The notes under the pieces: model-generated
What the model was told of the DNA's origin: nothing
What the model saw: the letters and a program-made list of their open reading frames with translations, nothing else
Databases searched by the model: none
Shown here: piece after piece, positions 27,375 through 38,100 of the stretch
Position numbering within the stretch: the first letter of the stretch is position 1
Layout: every line of letters begins with the position of its first letter
Assembly: GCA_029204225.1 (NCBI GenBank)
Contig: MU832154.1
Span: forward strand, 1 to 64,000
Direction of reading: 5' to 3'
Length of the DNA stretch: 64,000 nt
From: Diphasiastrum complanatum
Taxonomy: Eukaryota > Streptophyta > Lycopodiopsida > Lycopodiales > Lycopodiaceae
Translations under genes and position numbers: made by a program

Positions 27375-28259
27375 CTAGCTATCACAGTCTTTGTTGCTGC
27401 TGTAAACCATTAACAAGTGTGTATCTGACTCCTTGAATTCCGTCGTGTTGGAGGAGTTTGACTGCTGGTGTTGTTGTTGTTTCTTTTCCTCATTGTAGAT
27501 CCTGATGCGACACTCCTTGATGTCGTGATTAGCTCTTTTGTAATATCTACAGAAAAGCTTCTTGCACGATCCACCATGATCACCTTGAGTATAAGGCTTA
27601 TGTTGTTGCTGCTGCACTTGATTCTTGCCCTTGGAATAGTCTTTCTTCTTGGTGCATAGAGTCATGGATTTGTCTTTGATGGACAGGCTGCTAGTCTTTC
27701 TCCGCATTTCTTCTTGAAGAAGATGATCGATCACCTTTTGAAGAATGAGATTGGGTTGTGTGGAAATCATCACCACAAAGTGCTCATAGGACTTTGGAAG
27801 AGAAGAAAGCAAGGTCATAATGGCATCATCTTGAATAGAACATCCTACAACTGATAACTGATCTAACAGGGACTTGAAGCTATTGATGTGAGAAGTGATG
27901 GTAGTAGAATCAGACATGCTAAGAGTAAAGAACTTTCTTCTAAGATGTAGTCTCATGGTCACATCGTGAGTCTCATAAAGACTTGATAACAAGTCCAATG
28001 CTTCCTTAGAGGTTTTGCACGTGGTAATGTGAGATATTTGGGAGCCGGCCAAATTGAGTGTGATACATGCTAGGGCCTTCTGATCTTTGATCCTCCAGGC
28101 CTTTGCTTGATCACCACCTTCTACTACATCCCAAAGACCTCTATCTATCAACATCATTCTAAGTTTCAACTTCCAAATGTAGAAGTTAGAACCATTGAAC
28201 TTGTCAATGACTCCAGCTTCATTGAGTGATGAAGATGAAGAGCTACCTATATGAGACAT
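27375..28259 (-). CDS. Copia Gag (family X)
   Basis: ATG 28259 (MSHIGSSSSSS) is chosen because the upstream codons lie close to the primer site. The 294-residue frame has the copia Gag signature (KFNGSNFYIWKLKLRMML, LWDVVEG, KEALDLLSSLYE, LRRKFFTLSMSDS) and a degenerate zinc knuckle CRYYKRANHDIKEC whose second Cys is Tyr, so it can no longer bind zinc normally. A Gln-rich tail follows. The frame is open, but the rest of the element is defective. Gag would form the particle that packages element RNA. Confidence 0.85.
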   Translation of the reverse strand: MSHIGSSSSSSLNEAGVIDKFNGSNFYIWKLKLRMMLIDRGLWDVVEGGDQAKAWRIKDQKALACITLNLAGSQISHITTCKTSKEALDLLSSLYETHDVTMRLHLRRKFFTLSMSDSTTITSHINSFKSLLDQLSVVGCSIQDDAIMTLLSSLPKSYEHFVVMISTQPNLILQKVIDHLLQEEMRRKTSSLSIKDKSMTLCTKKKDYSKGKNQVQQQQHKPYTQGDHGGSCKKLFCRYYKRANHDIKECRIRIYNEEKKQQQHQQSNSSNTTEFKESDTHLLMVYSSNKDCDS

Positions 28260-28310
28260 GATAACAGTATATAAATAGAACAAACTTATCTCTCGTTTTA
28301 TTTGAGCTAC

Positions 28311-28322
28311 GCTCTGATACCA
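28311..28322 (-). promoter_or_regulatory. Primer-binding site, family X
   Basis: On the minus strand TGGTATCAGAGC, 3 nt after the LTR end CCCCATCA. Complementary to plant initiator tRNA-Met. Confidence 0.9.
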
Positions 28323-28325
28323 ATC

Positions 28326-28520
28326 TGATGGGGCAAGGGAGATAGAAGAACGTGAACGGAGAAGAGAGCAAGTTTATTGCGGAATAGCTCTCCCGTTCTA
28401 ATCAGCTGCTAAATGCAAAAATAGTCTAATAGACAGCTTATGCTAAATGTAATCATAGCTTTAAGTGTTCTGATTGCCCAACATGAGCTTAAAAATTAAT
28501 TCATACTCTGAAACAAGAGT
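28326..28520 (-). repeat. Partial 5' LTR, family X
   Basis: Matches the inner half of the 393-bp copy at 30616-31008. It is cut off after ATTCATACTCT, where it joins the family Y LTR. Confidence 0.8.
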
Positions 28521-28522
28521 AC

Positions 28523-29153
28523 TTTTGCAAATAAGGCGAGGGTGCCCTTGAAACAGTTTAACTTACAAAAATAGATGACCTTCAAAATTTTCTCTCTCTT
28601 TAAACACCAGCGCCATAATTTTGAGAAGGTGTTAAAAACAGTTAAACTTTTGAACTGCACAAGTTTAAACTTTTGAACTATGCAAGTGTCGCATTTCAAA
28701 TGCAAAAAAGCCAAAGTTGTTAAAAACATAGTTCATTTCTGCAGACTATCACGACACTTAGTGTATTTCTGCAGACTGTTGCGACACTTAGTGTGTTTCT
28801 GTAGATTGTTGAAAAAGTAATGTAAATCTACAGACTTGTTCTAAATGCTAGTTCTTGGAAGTCCTTGAAGATGGCCAAGTCTTCAATGACTTCAAGTAAT
28901 TGGACTTAACATCTGAACTTGAAATTATGACAGGATTGGTTACCCTTTGTTGGAGATCAGCTGGAAGCCCATTGTAGACGTTCTTCAAATAAATTGGTTG
29001 TCTAAGTTTGTGATTCCTGCAGGTATCAGATGAGCAGATGTAGAACCAAAGTTGGTTTCACCTTACCCTAGATCAATGATCAATAAACATGCAAGAAGGA
29101 TCATGAAATAGAAATTAATCATTCACCAAGAACTGTGGGCTTTATTTCCAACA
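28523..29153 (-). repeat. 3' LTR of copia family Y
   Basis: On the minus strand starts TGTTGGAAATAAAGCCCACA and matches 14260-14797. Differs from that copy by a 30-bp tandem repeat and an extra segment near 29010-29110. It follows the truncated family Y RT in the correct orientation. Confidence 0.75.
28736..28825 (-). repeat. 30-bp tandem repeat in the family Y LTR
   Basis: Unit TTTCTGCAGACTRTYRCGAC plus ACTTAGTGTR occurs at 28736-28765 and 28766-28795, with a third diverged unit at 28796-28825. The copy at 14.5 kb has one unit only. Confidence 0.85.
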
Positions 29154-29164
29154 TTCCAATCAGT

Positions 29165-30613
29165 TTAGCCTAGATTTGACAGGAATAGGCTGAGTGCACT
29201 GATCGAATATGCAAGGTCCGTGCAGATCATTGCGTACATCAGTGAGCCGATGATGGATTGAAATGGGTAGCACTTCATCTTCTCCTTTTTTGCATCAGTT
29301 TGAGGAGACTGTTCCTTTGATAGCTTTAGTCAAAGGTCGAGTGGAAAGTGACTTGGTTTTCAATTGGCCATTCCATACTTTTCCAGCATGTTGTTGAGAT
29401 ATCATTGCTGGTTGATAAAGATTAGTTTGCTAGGTCGATCTCGTTGAATTTGGATTCCGAGACAATAGTGGATTGGATCCATGTCAGTCATCTTGTATTC
29501 AGGGGCCAACATGCATTTTGTATCCTTCATTAGATTCAGATTATTACTGAATAAGTGTATCATCTACGAGAGAGTGATCATGATGAAGTAATCTGATATA
29601 GACTTGAAATAGACATTCGAGTCTGTCGAGTTTGGAATGAAACCATTCTCTATCAGAAATGCATTGATCTTCTAAAACCAGGCTCTAGGTGACTGTTTCA
29701 GCCCGTAGAGAGACTTGTGGATTTTGTATACAAGGTGTTGTTGCTTGCCATTGAGTTCGTATTTCTCTGGCTGCGTCATGTAGATCTCCTCTTCGATGGT
29801 TCCATTGAGGAAGGTTTGGACTTCAAGATCTATTGTGGCTGCAAAGGAGAGGAGTAGGCGGAGCGATGCATGTTTGACGACTAGGCTGAAGGTTTCTGAA
29901 TATTCCAGGTCTGAAATCTGAGAAAAGCCTTTGGCGACTAGTCTGGCTTTGTAACGATTTAGCCTTCCTTCAGCATCGTACTTTGACTTGAATATCCATT
30001 TGCATGGAATCGGTTTTCGATCCCTTGGCAGCTCAGTGAGTGTCCATGCTTGATTTTCCACAAGAGAATCAAATTCGATGTCCATCGCTGCTTTCCACTG
30101 GTCAACATCAGCAGTAGACATTGCCTCAAAAATGGTGGTTGGTTTCTACACAAAGTAGCAGGCTGGATCATCCACAAATCTGGATGGAGATTGTCTGGAC
30201 CTGTTCGACCTTCTGGGTTGAACTTTGGTCTTTTGATGTGGGTTGAGTTGTTGAGGTTCTGACTCATTGTTTGAGTCATCATCGTTCTTCAACAATTGAA
30301 TCTCTGGATCAGAATCGACTGGTTGCTCGATCCTTGGATTGAAATTATCAGCGGCTTTTCCCTTGTGGTCGATGAATTGGTCTTCCACAAAAATGACATC
30401 TCTACTGGTGAATGCCTTCTCAATATCCATATTGTAGAGCTTGTATGCCTTGTGGTCTGGGGAATAGCTGATGAAGATTGTTTTTTTGCTCTTGTCATCT
30501 AGTTTTCGTCTTAGATCCTTAGGGATCTGAACGAAAGCGATGTATCCAAACACTCGAATATGTTTGAGTGATGTCTTTACTTTATTGTTGTTTGATAACA
30601 TTTGTTCACTCAC
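29165..30613 (-). pseudogene. Copia integrase C-terminus and RT (family Y)
   Basis: From 30613: KHIRVFGYIAFVQIPKDLRR and RDVIFVEDQF (integrase tail), an Arg/Ser-rich linker, then from 30121 the RT start (WKAAMDIEFDSLVENQAWTL, CKWIFKSKYDAEGR, RLVAKGFSQ, FLNGTIEEEIYMTQPEKYE, KSLYGLKQSPRAWF). Further blocks (YKMTDMDPIHYCLGIQIQRD, IIGSLMYAMICTDLAYSI) continue to about 29170 in broken frames. The YVDD box is destroyed by a stop. The integrase catalytic core is missing because the family X LTR at 30616 abuts it. Confidence 0.85.
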
Positions 30614-30615
30614 TC

Positions 30616-31008
30616 TGAACTAAACACAAACGTCTATGACTCCTCAGTTTTTGATCAGACGATGGCTGTCTTTGATGACTGAGGAACTTGCACTACCACA
30701 ATGCAATTTCAATATATTTCAGAACTAAACTTCATATTGAATCTGATTTCCAATAATACCACACACACACACACACACACACAAACCATATCTAATCTCT
30801 TCGGTGGACTGTACTCTCATTTTTGTGAGTATGAACTAGTTTTTAAGATCCTATTAGGCAACTAGAACATCAAAGTTGTGATTATACTTAGCATAAGCTT
30901 TCTAGTAGACTATTTTTGCATCTATCAGCTGATTATAACGGGAGAGCTGTTCCGCAATGTTCCTGCTCTCTTCTCCGTTCACATTCTTTGCACTCCCTTG
31001 CCCCATCA
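30616..31008 (+). repeat. LTR, family X, 393 bp (solo or junction copy)
   Basis: Opposite in orientation to the two other copies. Starts about TGAACTAAACAC and ends TTGCCCCATCA. It contains a (CA)12 tract at 30760-30783. No element body of family X follows in this orientation and no target duplication is visible, so it is a solo LTR altered by rearrangement. Confidence 0.75.
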
Positions 31009-31090
31009 AATCTATGTGATAGATCTATGTGCAATTACAAATTACCTTAGAAGATCATTGTGGGTATTGGGCAGGCCTTCACACGTGTGA

Positions 31091-31951
31091 AATCTTCCTT
31101 CGGATGATGACTCTTATGTCCACATCAAGAATGATGTTTATTATGTAATTGAAAGTATTGCAAATGGTGGTGATGTCAAGGAGACTTCAAGGATCAAGGA
31201 GGAGCACCAAGAAGATGATCTTGAGGAGCCATCTCAAGATTCAAGTGTGCCAAGGATTGAGGAGGAGAGTCCTTCTTCTCAAGTTATGATTCCAAGAAGA
31301 ATCTCAAGAGACATGGATGAGCCTATGTGGTTGACATTTCAAGGAAAAGAGGAGCACATTTCAAGTGGTATACATTTCATGCTTGCTTCTCTTATGTCAT
31401 TCGATAAATCAATTTGCTTTAGTGAGACTCTTGCATCTCAAAGTTGGAGTAAAGCCATACTAGTTGAGTATGATGTCTCTCTTGAGAACATAGTTGATGT
31501 TATTAATGGTTTGAAATTGATCTTAGATAAATTAAAAAGAAAATGGTTACTTCATCAAATGTATGCTCTTAAGTCTTGCAAGAGCAAGAGTGAGTTGTTG
31601 ACTCATAGTGTGAAAATTTGTCTTATTTCATACATTGAGGCAAATTGTAAACTCTTTATGAGAGTAAGTGAATCATTCTCTAAGGACACTTATCTCCATA
31701 ATGAAGTATTTAGCCTCATTAGATCCAAGATTAATATGGTAATCAAGCACGAAGATATGATGCAAACTCTTAGTTATTATAGCATCCATAGTCTTGCCAA
31801 TCTTCATGTGCCTAATTCTCAAGATCTTGGTAGCACGATGTTGGATCTTTGGGATCCTTTTGAGTCAAGGAGGACTCTAGATATCCTCATGAAGTTTCAG
31901 CTGTATTCAAGGAGGAGGAACTTCAAGTATATACCAGCCTGTGAGAGTTAA
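31091..31951 (+). CDS. Orphan ORF, possibly copia-derived
   Basis: Open from just after a TGA (31088) to TAA 31951, about 286 codons; no ATG near the front, so the start is unknown. The N-terminal third is acidic (EEHQEDDLEEPSQDSS), like the linker between copia integrase and RT. SETLASQSWSKAILVEYDVS then resembles the start of a copia RT, but the next 150 residues (e.g. LIRSKINMVIKHEDMMQTLS) have no RT motif. It looks like a fusion of a copia linker to unknown sequence. Confidence 0.45.
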   Translation, partial: NLPSDDDSYVHIKNDVYYVIESIANGGDVKETSRIKEEHQEDDLEEPSQDSSVPRIEEESPSSQVMIPRRISRDMDEPMWLTFQGKEEHISSGIHFMLASLMSFDKSICFSETLASQSWSKAILVEYDVSLENIVDVINGLKLILDKLKRKWLLHQMYALKSCKSKSELLTHSVKICLISYIEANCKLFMRVSESFSKDTYLHNEVFSLIRSKINMVIKHEDMMQTLSYYSIHSLANLHVPNSQDLGSTMLDLWDPFESRRTLDILMKFQLYSRRRNFKYIPACES

Positions 31952-31959
31952 GGATTAGA

Positions 31960-33283
31960 GAATCTCAAGATTTTATCAAAAAACACCCAAAATAGATACT
32001 TTTTTCATGATTTCTAGAGATCTGCCAAGAAGTAACTCTCTAAGAAAGTTTAATAGTTATATGTATATGACCTAGATATGACTACTTTGAAATTTTTGTG
32101 AAGATCCAATGGACATATTTAGAAACATCTAAGAAAAAGTACTGAAAAGTGCTCAAAAACTGAGTTTTTTCAAGGTCTTGAAAGAAATGTCCTTCAAGAA
32201 ATCTCGCAAAACTCATAGTACCTAGATATGGTCCAGATACAGCTATTGTATGAAGTTTGAAGGCTATATCCACTCCGATATGAAGAAATCTCAGAAAAAC
32301 CACAAAAAACTTATAAAAATGGGCAAGAATACATTAAAAATGATCTTGTTCTCTTAATTTTTCTAAATCGGACGGTTCAAAACTCAATCCAAATTGGTAA
32401 TAGCTAGATTACATTGTTTTTTAGCTACTTTCAAATTTGGTTCAGATCAGACACTCAAAGATTGACATCTTAGAGAATTAGTCCTAAAAAGTGCTCGATT
32501 TTAGCAAAAAATTTCAATTTTTGACAATCGGCTCAAAACTAACCCTCACATGACTCGTAGAAGTTCCATCAGACCTTGATTGAACTACTGTGAGGAGTGC
32601 GAGAGCTAATTCCCAACATTGTCAAAAAAAAATTCCACTTTTTATACCGTCTCCATCTTGGTTTTCATCTCCATCTCTTTTAGTTAACCTTCATCTTGTT
32701 AATATCCTCACATTCATCTGTTTTCACATCCATCATCTTACTCACAGTTACATGCATTTGTTAATGTTCATTCAAACATTTCACATTTTATTGTTTTTTA
32801 ATGCTTTAGATAAACTACATTGGAAATTTTGTTTTATTGGATAGCGGATTCAATATTGCTTCCTTGTGCACGAATGATTAAAAGGATATTTTTTCTAAAT
32901 GGGATTTGAAGAATCGAAACAAGAAGCTCACAAGTCTAATAATTGTGTTGGACCTATATAATGAAACCATTATCCCATATATAGTTGGTCAATTTGCTAA
33001 TTCTCGTCACATGGTATTATTGCTAATTGATCAAGAGATTGACCAAATTGAATGCCTTCGTGATATTGAGGATTTTCTAAAATAGTTCAAACTTTGATTT
33101 TCTTTTAATGACACGTTTATTAAATATTCTTTCTTTGAACTCATATCCATTGGCTGAACTAGTGGTTCCTTGATTGGATCCACTTGGTTTTTCAATTTTT
33201 CAATATCAACCTTGTCAAAATCTTCCATAAACATGTCTATATGGATGTCTTCTTCATAATCACATCCACTGATGGTTGATTTC
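31960..33283. other. No gene recognised; target region of the LTR element
   Basis: Degraded AT-rich sequence. A segment near 32000-32100 weakly resembles 22737-22850. The sequence up to 33283 resumes after the insertion at 38845. Confidence 0.4.
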
Positions 33284-33930
33284 TGTGAAAATTGTCAACA
33301 TTTCCTTGTCTAGTTTTAGGCCAAAATTGCTAAAAATGGCACATAGTTTAGGATCTGACTTTTCACACGTGTGAAACAGGTCTAGATATTTTTAGTAAGT
33401 GTATTTTTTCAGTATGAAGAAGTGTCAAACTTCAAGACCTTCGAAATGAGTCCATTTTCATGTATTTTGGACATATATGCCAATTTTACCTATATAGGGC
33501 ATATTTTAGGTAAGGAGGGTCTAGAGAGAGGAGAGAGAGTCATCTCTCTCAGCTATATATAGCAGGTAGGCCGTGGAGAAATAGGTTGGAGCAGATCCAT
33601 TGTATTCATTTGCTTAATGAGAGATTTTTCTATTGGGTTCTCCTTCCATTGTTGGCATTGTGTAGTGATTGAGTTCAAGCTTTGTGTGTATGATCTTAGG
33701 TGCTTTCCAAAAGTGGTAGGCTGATGTATTATGGACTGTATAATGCTATTTTGGGCCGCACTTGATGTTTATGGAAGTTTCCATTTGTGATAAATGCTTT
33801 TTGATCAAGTTCTTTGCATTCTAGGTAGCATAGAATGTGTTGCCAATTCCTAGCTTATGTAGTTTGGAGTGCAAGCATTCAAGCCAATGATCTTGGAGTT
33901 TAGATCCACTTAGGATCTGTATTTTTCACA
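33284..33930 (+). repeat. 5' LTR of the gag-only element
   Basis: TGTGAAAATTG...TTTTTCACA. It holds a 16-bp perfect palindrome TTTCACACGTGTGAAA (33361-33376) with a G-box core, and a TATA-like CTATATATAG at 33553-33562, likely the start of transcription. Confidence 0.95.
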
Positions 33931-33942
33931 TGGTATCAGAGC
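33931..33942 (+). promoter_or_regulatory. Primer-binding site of the gag-only element
   Basis: TGGTATCAGAGC immediately after the LTR, complementary to initiator tRNA-Met. Confidence 0.95.
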
Positions 33943-34424
33943 TGGTTGGCTTCTATTCATAGTAAGTATTCCATTTTTGGTGATATTTGGATGTTTGATC
34001 AAGTTCTAGCATGATTTTGCATTGCTTTGTTGATCAAATCTTACTAACCTTTGTTTTGTGAGTTGAACTTGTGGATCAAAAGCATATTTCAGGTCTATTG
34101 AAGATCAGAGGCTGAAAAGAAACTATTTTGGATCAGATCATAACACCTAATCATTTGTTGATTGTGAGGCTTGTGCATATTCAATACTAACAATGTTCTT
34201 TTCAATCCTATTGTTGACAATCTCCATTCTTGGATGAACACTCTCCTTAAGTGGATGAAACTTCTCCTTAAGTGGATGACAAATGCTCTTTTGAGTGAGT
34301 TGTAATTCTCCTAAAGGCTGAGCAAAGCTCCCATTTGGATGAAAGATCCCCTTTTTTGGGTGAACATATTGTAAGCTCCATTGTGAAGAGCATATTGTAA
34401 AGATTGTCATCAATTTTGGCATAA

Positions 34425-34960
34425 ATTTTGGTGTACTTTGTTGAGCATGTAAGTAACTCTCCTTATGTAATTTGATTGGAGCATTTGCTGGAAGGTGTTA
34501 ACCATTATGCAAGTGTGTTTTCAGGTTCTTAACAGGTTGAGGAACATTCTCATGTGAAGTGATCTTAGATCTACATCTAAACACCAAATTTTGACAAGAT
34601 AGTGAAGCTAGTCTTGTGATTCACTAAGTGTGCTCATTCATTCACCTCTAAATCTTGTATTTATCACTTGCTGGAGTTTATAAACTTTTAGAAGTGTGGT
34701 TTACATGTGGTTTTACAGGTTGAATCAATATCTTAGTGTGGTGATCATATGTTGATCAAGTTTGTTCATTACTAGGTAATTTTAGCATCCTAGTTTTGGG
34801 TATTTTCTAAGAATGCAAGTAACTCTTCACACCATAACTTGATTTGGTCACTTGCTGGAAAGTTTGAGAGCTTAAGCAAGAGTGTGTTCAGGTTGGTTTG
34901 AGTTTGTAATCCATTCTTAGTGTGTGCAAAGTGTTGCATGTGTTTCAATCTTCCTTTCTA
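34425..34960 (+). repeat. Diverged leader repeats
   Basis: Three loosely similar segments of about 150-190 bp (from about 34430, 34640 and 34800), each with AAGTAACTCT or a relative, RTTTGCTGGA or CACTTGCTGGA, and later CAGGTT. They precede the gag ATG. Parts of the third unit are repeated exactly at 16866-16938. Confidence 0.6.
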
Positions 34961-35104
34961 TGCTTGAAAGCCAAATAGTTTCAAGATAGAGGTCATTTAG
35001 GGTTCTAAATCTTTTAAGATCTTCTCCTTCTTCATTTATTGAGAGAAAGGAGAGTGCTAGGTGCATTAGAACAGAGCCTAAGGACACAAGAAGATTTTAG
35101 CATC

Positions 35105-38100
35105 ATGACATCCAATGGTGGAATCATGTTGGAAGCTAAAGAGAGGTTAAACTCTACAAACTATTCAACTTGGAAAGTGAGGATGGAGTCTTTACTAGAG
35201 TTGAATGAGCTAATGGATATAGTTGTGGGAATTGAAGAAAGACCTCTAATTCTTCAAGAGCAACTAAATTTTGATAGAAGGGCTAAAAGAGCCTTACATA
35301 TCATAAAGATGAATGTTACCAATGAACTTCTTAAAGAAGTTGGTAAATGTACTTCTTCAAGTGAAGCATGGAATGCTTTGAAGAAGATCTATGAGTCCAA
35401 ATCCACATCTAGGGTTCTCACCCTAAGAAGGCAAATCTTCCAAAGTTGTCAAAGAGAGGGAGAGAGTGCACATTCATTTGTCTTGAAGGTTAAATCCTTG
35501 AATGATGATCTAGCATGCATAGATGAAAGCATAAAGGATGGGGAACTAGTTCAAGTCATGTTGAATGGTTTGCTTGATGAACATTCTAACCTTGTACAAT
35601 GCTTTGCTATACAAAAGTCCTTGCCAAGTGTCAATGACTTGCAAGAGATCTTGGTGGCTGAAGAGCATAGGTTGCAAGCCAAAGGTGGTGGTGCATCAAC
35701 ACAAGGTGGAGATGAAGAAGCTCTTTTCACAAAGGGCAAGTTCAAAGGCAAGTGGTCCAAGCAAGGTAGTTTGGAGCATGGAAAGCATTCTTCTTCTTTG
35801 CAAAGTAGGAAGCAAGATAAGTCCAAGTTCAAATGTTTTTATTGTGGGATAAAAGGACATTTTGCAAATGAATGCCATAAGAAACAAAATGCTAGATCTA
35901 GGTTGAGATATAATGTACTTCTTGGAGATGATAATTGTTGTGCTAACTTGGCAAGCTTTGGTGAATCTATGGTCAATTTTTTGGATCCATTGGATCTTGA
36001 AGATGCACTAGTGTTACCTACTAGTCATATGGAGTCATGTGGAGCTAAATTAGCATCATGTTTGTACTCTTCTACTCATGGACTTCCAAGGCTTGTTGGT
36101 TCTTCAATGGTGCTAGATGGCAAGTGCAAAAATGGAAAAGGTAAGGAAGGAGCTAACTTCATCAATGGAGTTGATGAAGATTCTTCTTTGGAAGTGATTG
36201 TTGCTAATGACTTGTTTGTTCATATGGAAAAAGATGGAGATGCTAAGTGTCATTCTTTGCAAGAAGATGGTTGTTCTTCTAATTCTTTTCATATTGATGT
36301 ATGTAATCATGTGGGAAAAGATGATGGTGCTTTGAGCATGCTTGAAGGAAATGGTTCTTTTACATCTTTTTGTGATAAAGTCATTTGTGCAACAAGTGGT
36401 GTCACATTTCTTCATAAAAAGAGTAGATCAAAGGTTTCTATCATGAGACTTGGTGAGGGAGATCACAAGTCAAAAGGAAGAGAAGTATGTGAAGTGTTCA
36501 AAGTAGGATGTACTTTGAATGATGTTTTTATGAACGATAGTGAGGAAGAATCATTATCATATGACTCATTACCTAAATCATTGAGTAGAAGTTCATGTTT
36601 GAAAAGAGAGAGTACTTCAATCACTCTTATGTTGAAGGTACTAAGGATTCTTTTCTTGGCTTCTAATATTCAAGAGTCTTCTACTTCTTATGGTGCAACT
36701 ATCAAGAGGGAGGTTTCTAACTTTTGTGGTGCTAGCATTAAGAGGGAGTCTTGTGAAGGAAAGGGCAATGGAAGAGTGGTTCTTGGGAAGATCCAAAGCA
36801 TGGATCTAACATCTCTTCATCAACTCAAAGCATTCTATGATTGTGGTGGATTGTTCATTCATGGTCAAGATGGCAAAAGGTTGGTTGAAGAAGACTACAT
36901 GGAGCAACTCAAGTGGCAACTTCTTCAAGGCAAGGGAGATATCATTGGTGAGCTTATTGAGGTTTGTTATGAACTCAAGAGGGCTGTTTTGATTAGGTTT
37001 GATACTCATCTTCACCTACTCTACTTCATGTTAAATGGAAATGTTGGAATCTATCTTTTGGTTTATGATGGTGGCATTGTTTTCACTAACTATAGTGAAG
37101 GGTCAAATTTGAGCATTGATGAGATCTTGTGGGATCTTAATCATGTGTTTGAGAGGGAGTATCTTCAGAGTTTCAGATCTGAAGATGTTCACATATGCAA
37201 GATCTTTGATGTCTTATTGGAAGATCAAGAGGTTGATCTTGGATTGCTTCATCAACACCAAGAGACAAGTGGCAATTCGAAGCTAGTGAAAAGCATCAAA
37301 GAAGAGACAAATGGTCAAGGCATTTTGGATCTGTTTTTACAGGTTCTTGAAGGTTCAAGTAAGGTCTTTGGAGCTGCAAGGAAGTGTCTTCTTACTCTAC
37401 CTCACTTGCCTAATCTCATGTATGAACATTGTTATGTCAATGTGTTGAAATTGTCAAATTTCAATAAAACCAGTTCCATAGTTTTGCATCCTTTGGATCT
37501 TGGAGATGGAATAGTTATCATTGCTGGTTTGTATGATCAAGTACATGAATTCATTCAGATCTTGAAAGGTATTGAAGTGGTCAATATGTTTTCTTTTGAA
37601 CAAAGTTCAAGATCTAGTATTCTAGTGTTGGCAAATTGGCAACTTGTTGACATTGTAGGATCAAGCGTTGTGTGCAAATCTTGTGGAGGTACTTCAAGTA
37701 TTTCAAGTTCAGGTTTTGGTCATTCAAATGGAGTAGGGAACACATCTTTTTGGCATTCATTCACTCAAAGGCTTTCATGGATTGAAGATCTACAAAGGCA
37801 AGGTGGTGATGGAAGTTCATTCATGGAGATACATGTTGCATTCACTATATGTATAGTGAAATGTGGAGGAGGCATGCAAACACTTGTTGATCACTTTCAT
37901 TTACAACTTGTTTGCTGCTATTTTACAGAGAAACCAGAGATGGATACATGGAGGAATTCATTAATTGAGATTCTATGTTCTTTTACATGTACCATTTTTA
38001 TGATTCTATGTAAAATTGATGTAAGAAATAGTGAAGCATCCTATATGGACACTATTATCTATATCAATTATGTTGTGTCCTATTTTGTACATATTAGGAT

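Larger units (their letters stand above)
25137..28520 (-). mobile_element. Truncated copia element, family X
   Basis: In minus orientation: partial LTR (28520-28326), primer site (28322-28311), gag (28259-27375), protease/integrase (27371-25930), a 410-bp non-coding interruption, then the start of RT (25511-25137). It stops within the RT after MDVKTTFFND, and has no RNase H or 3' LTR here. Confidence 0.85.

Noticed and set aside
35551-37015. Minus-strand ORFs inside the gag-only element
   Set aside because: Short shadows opposite a 1,024-codon ORF, without motifs.
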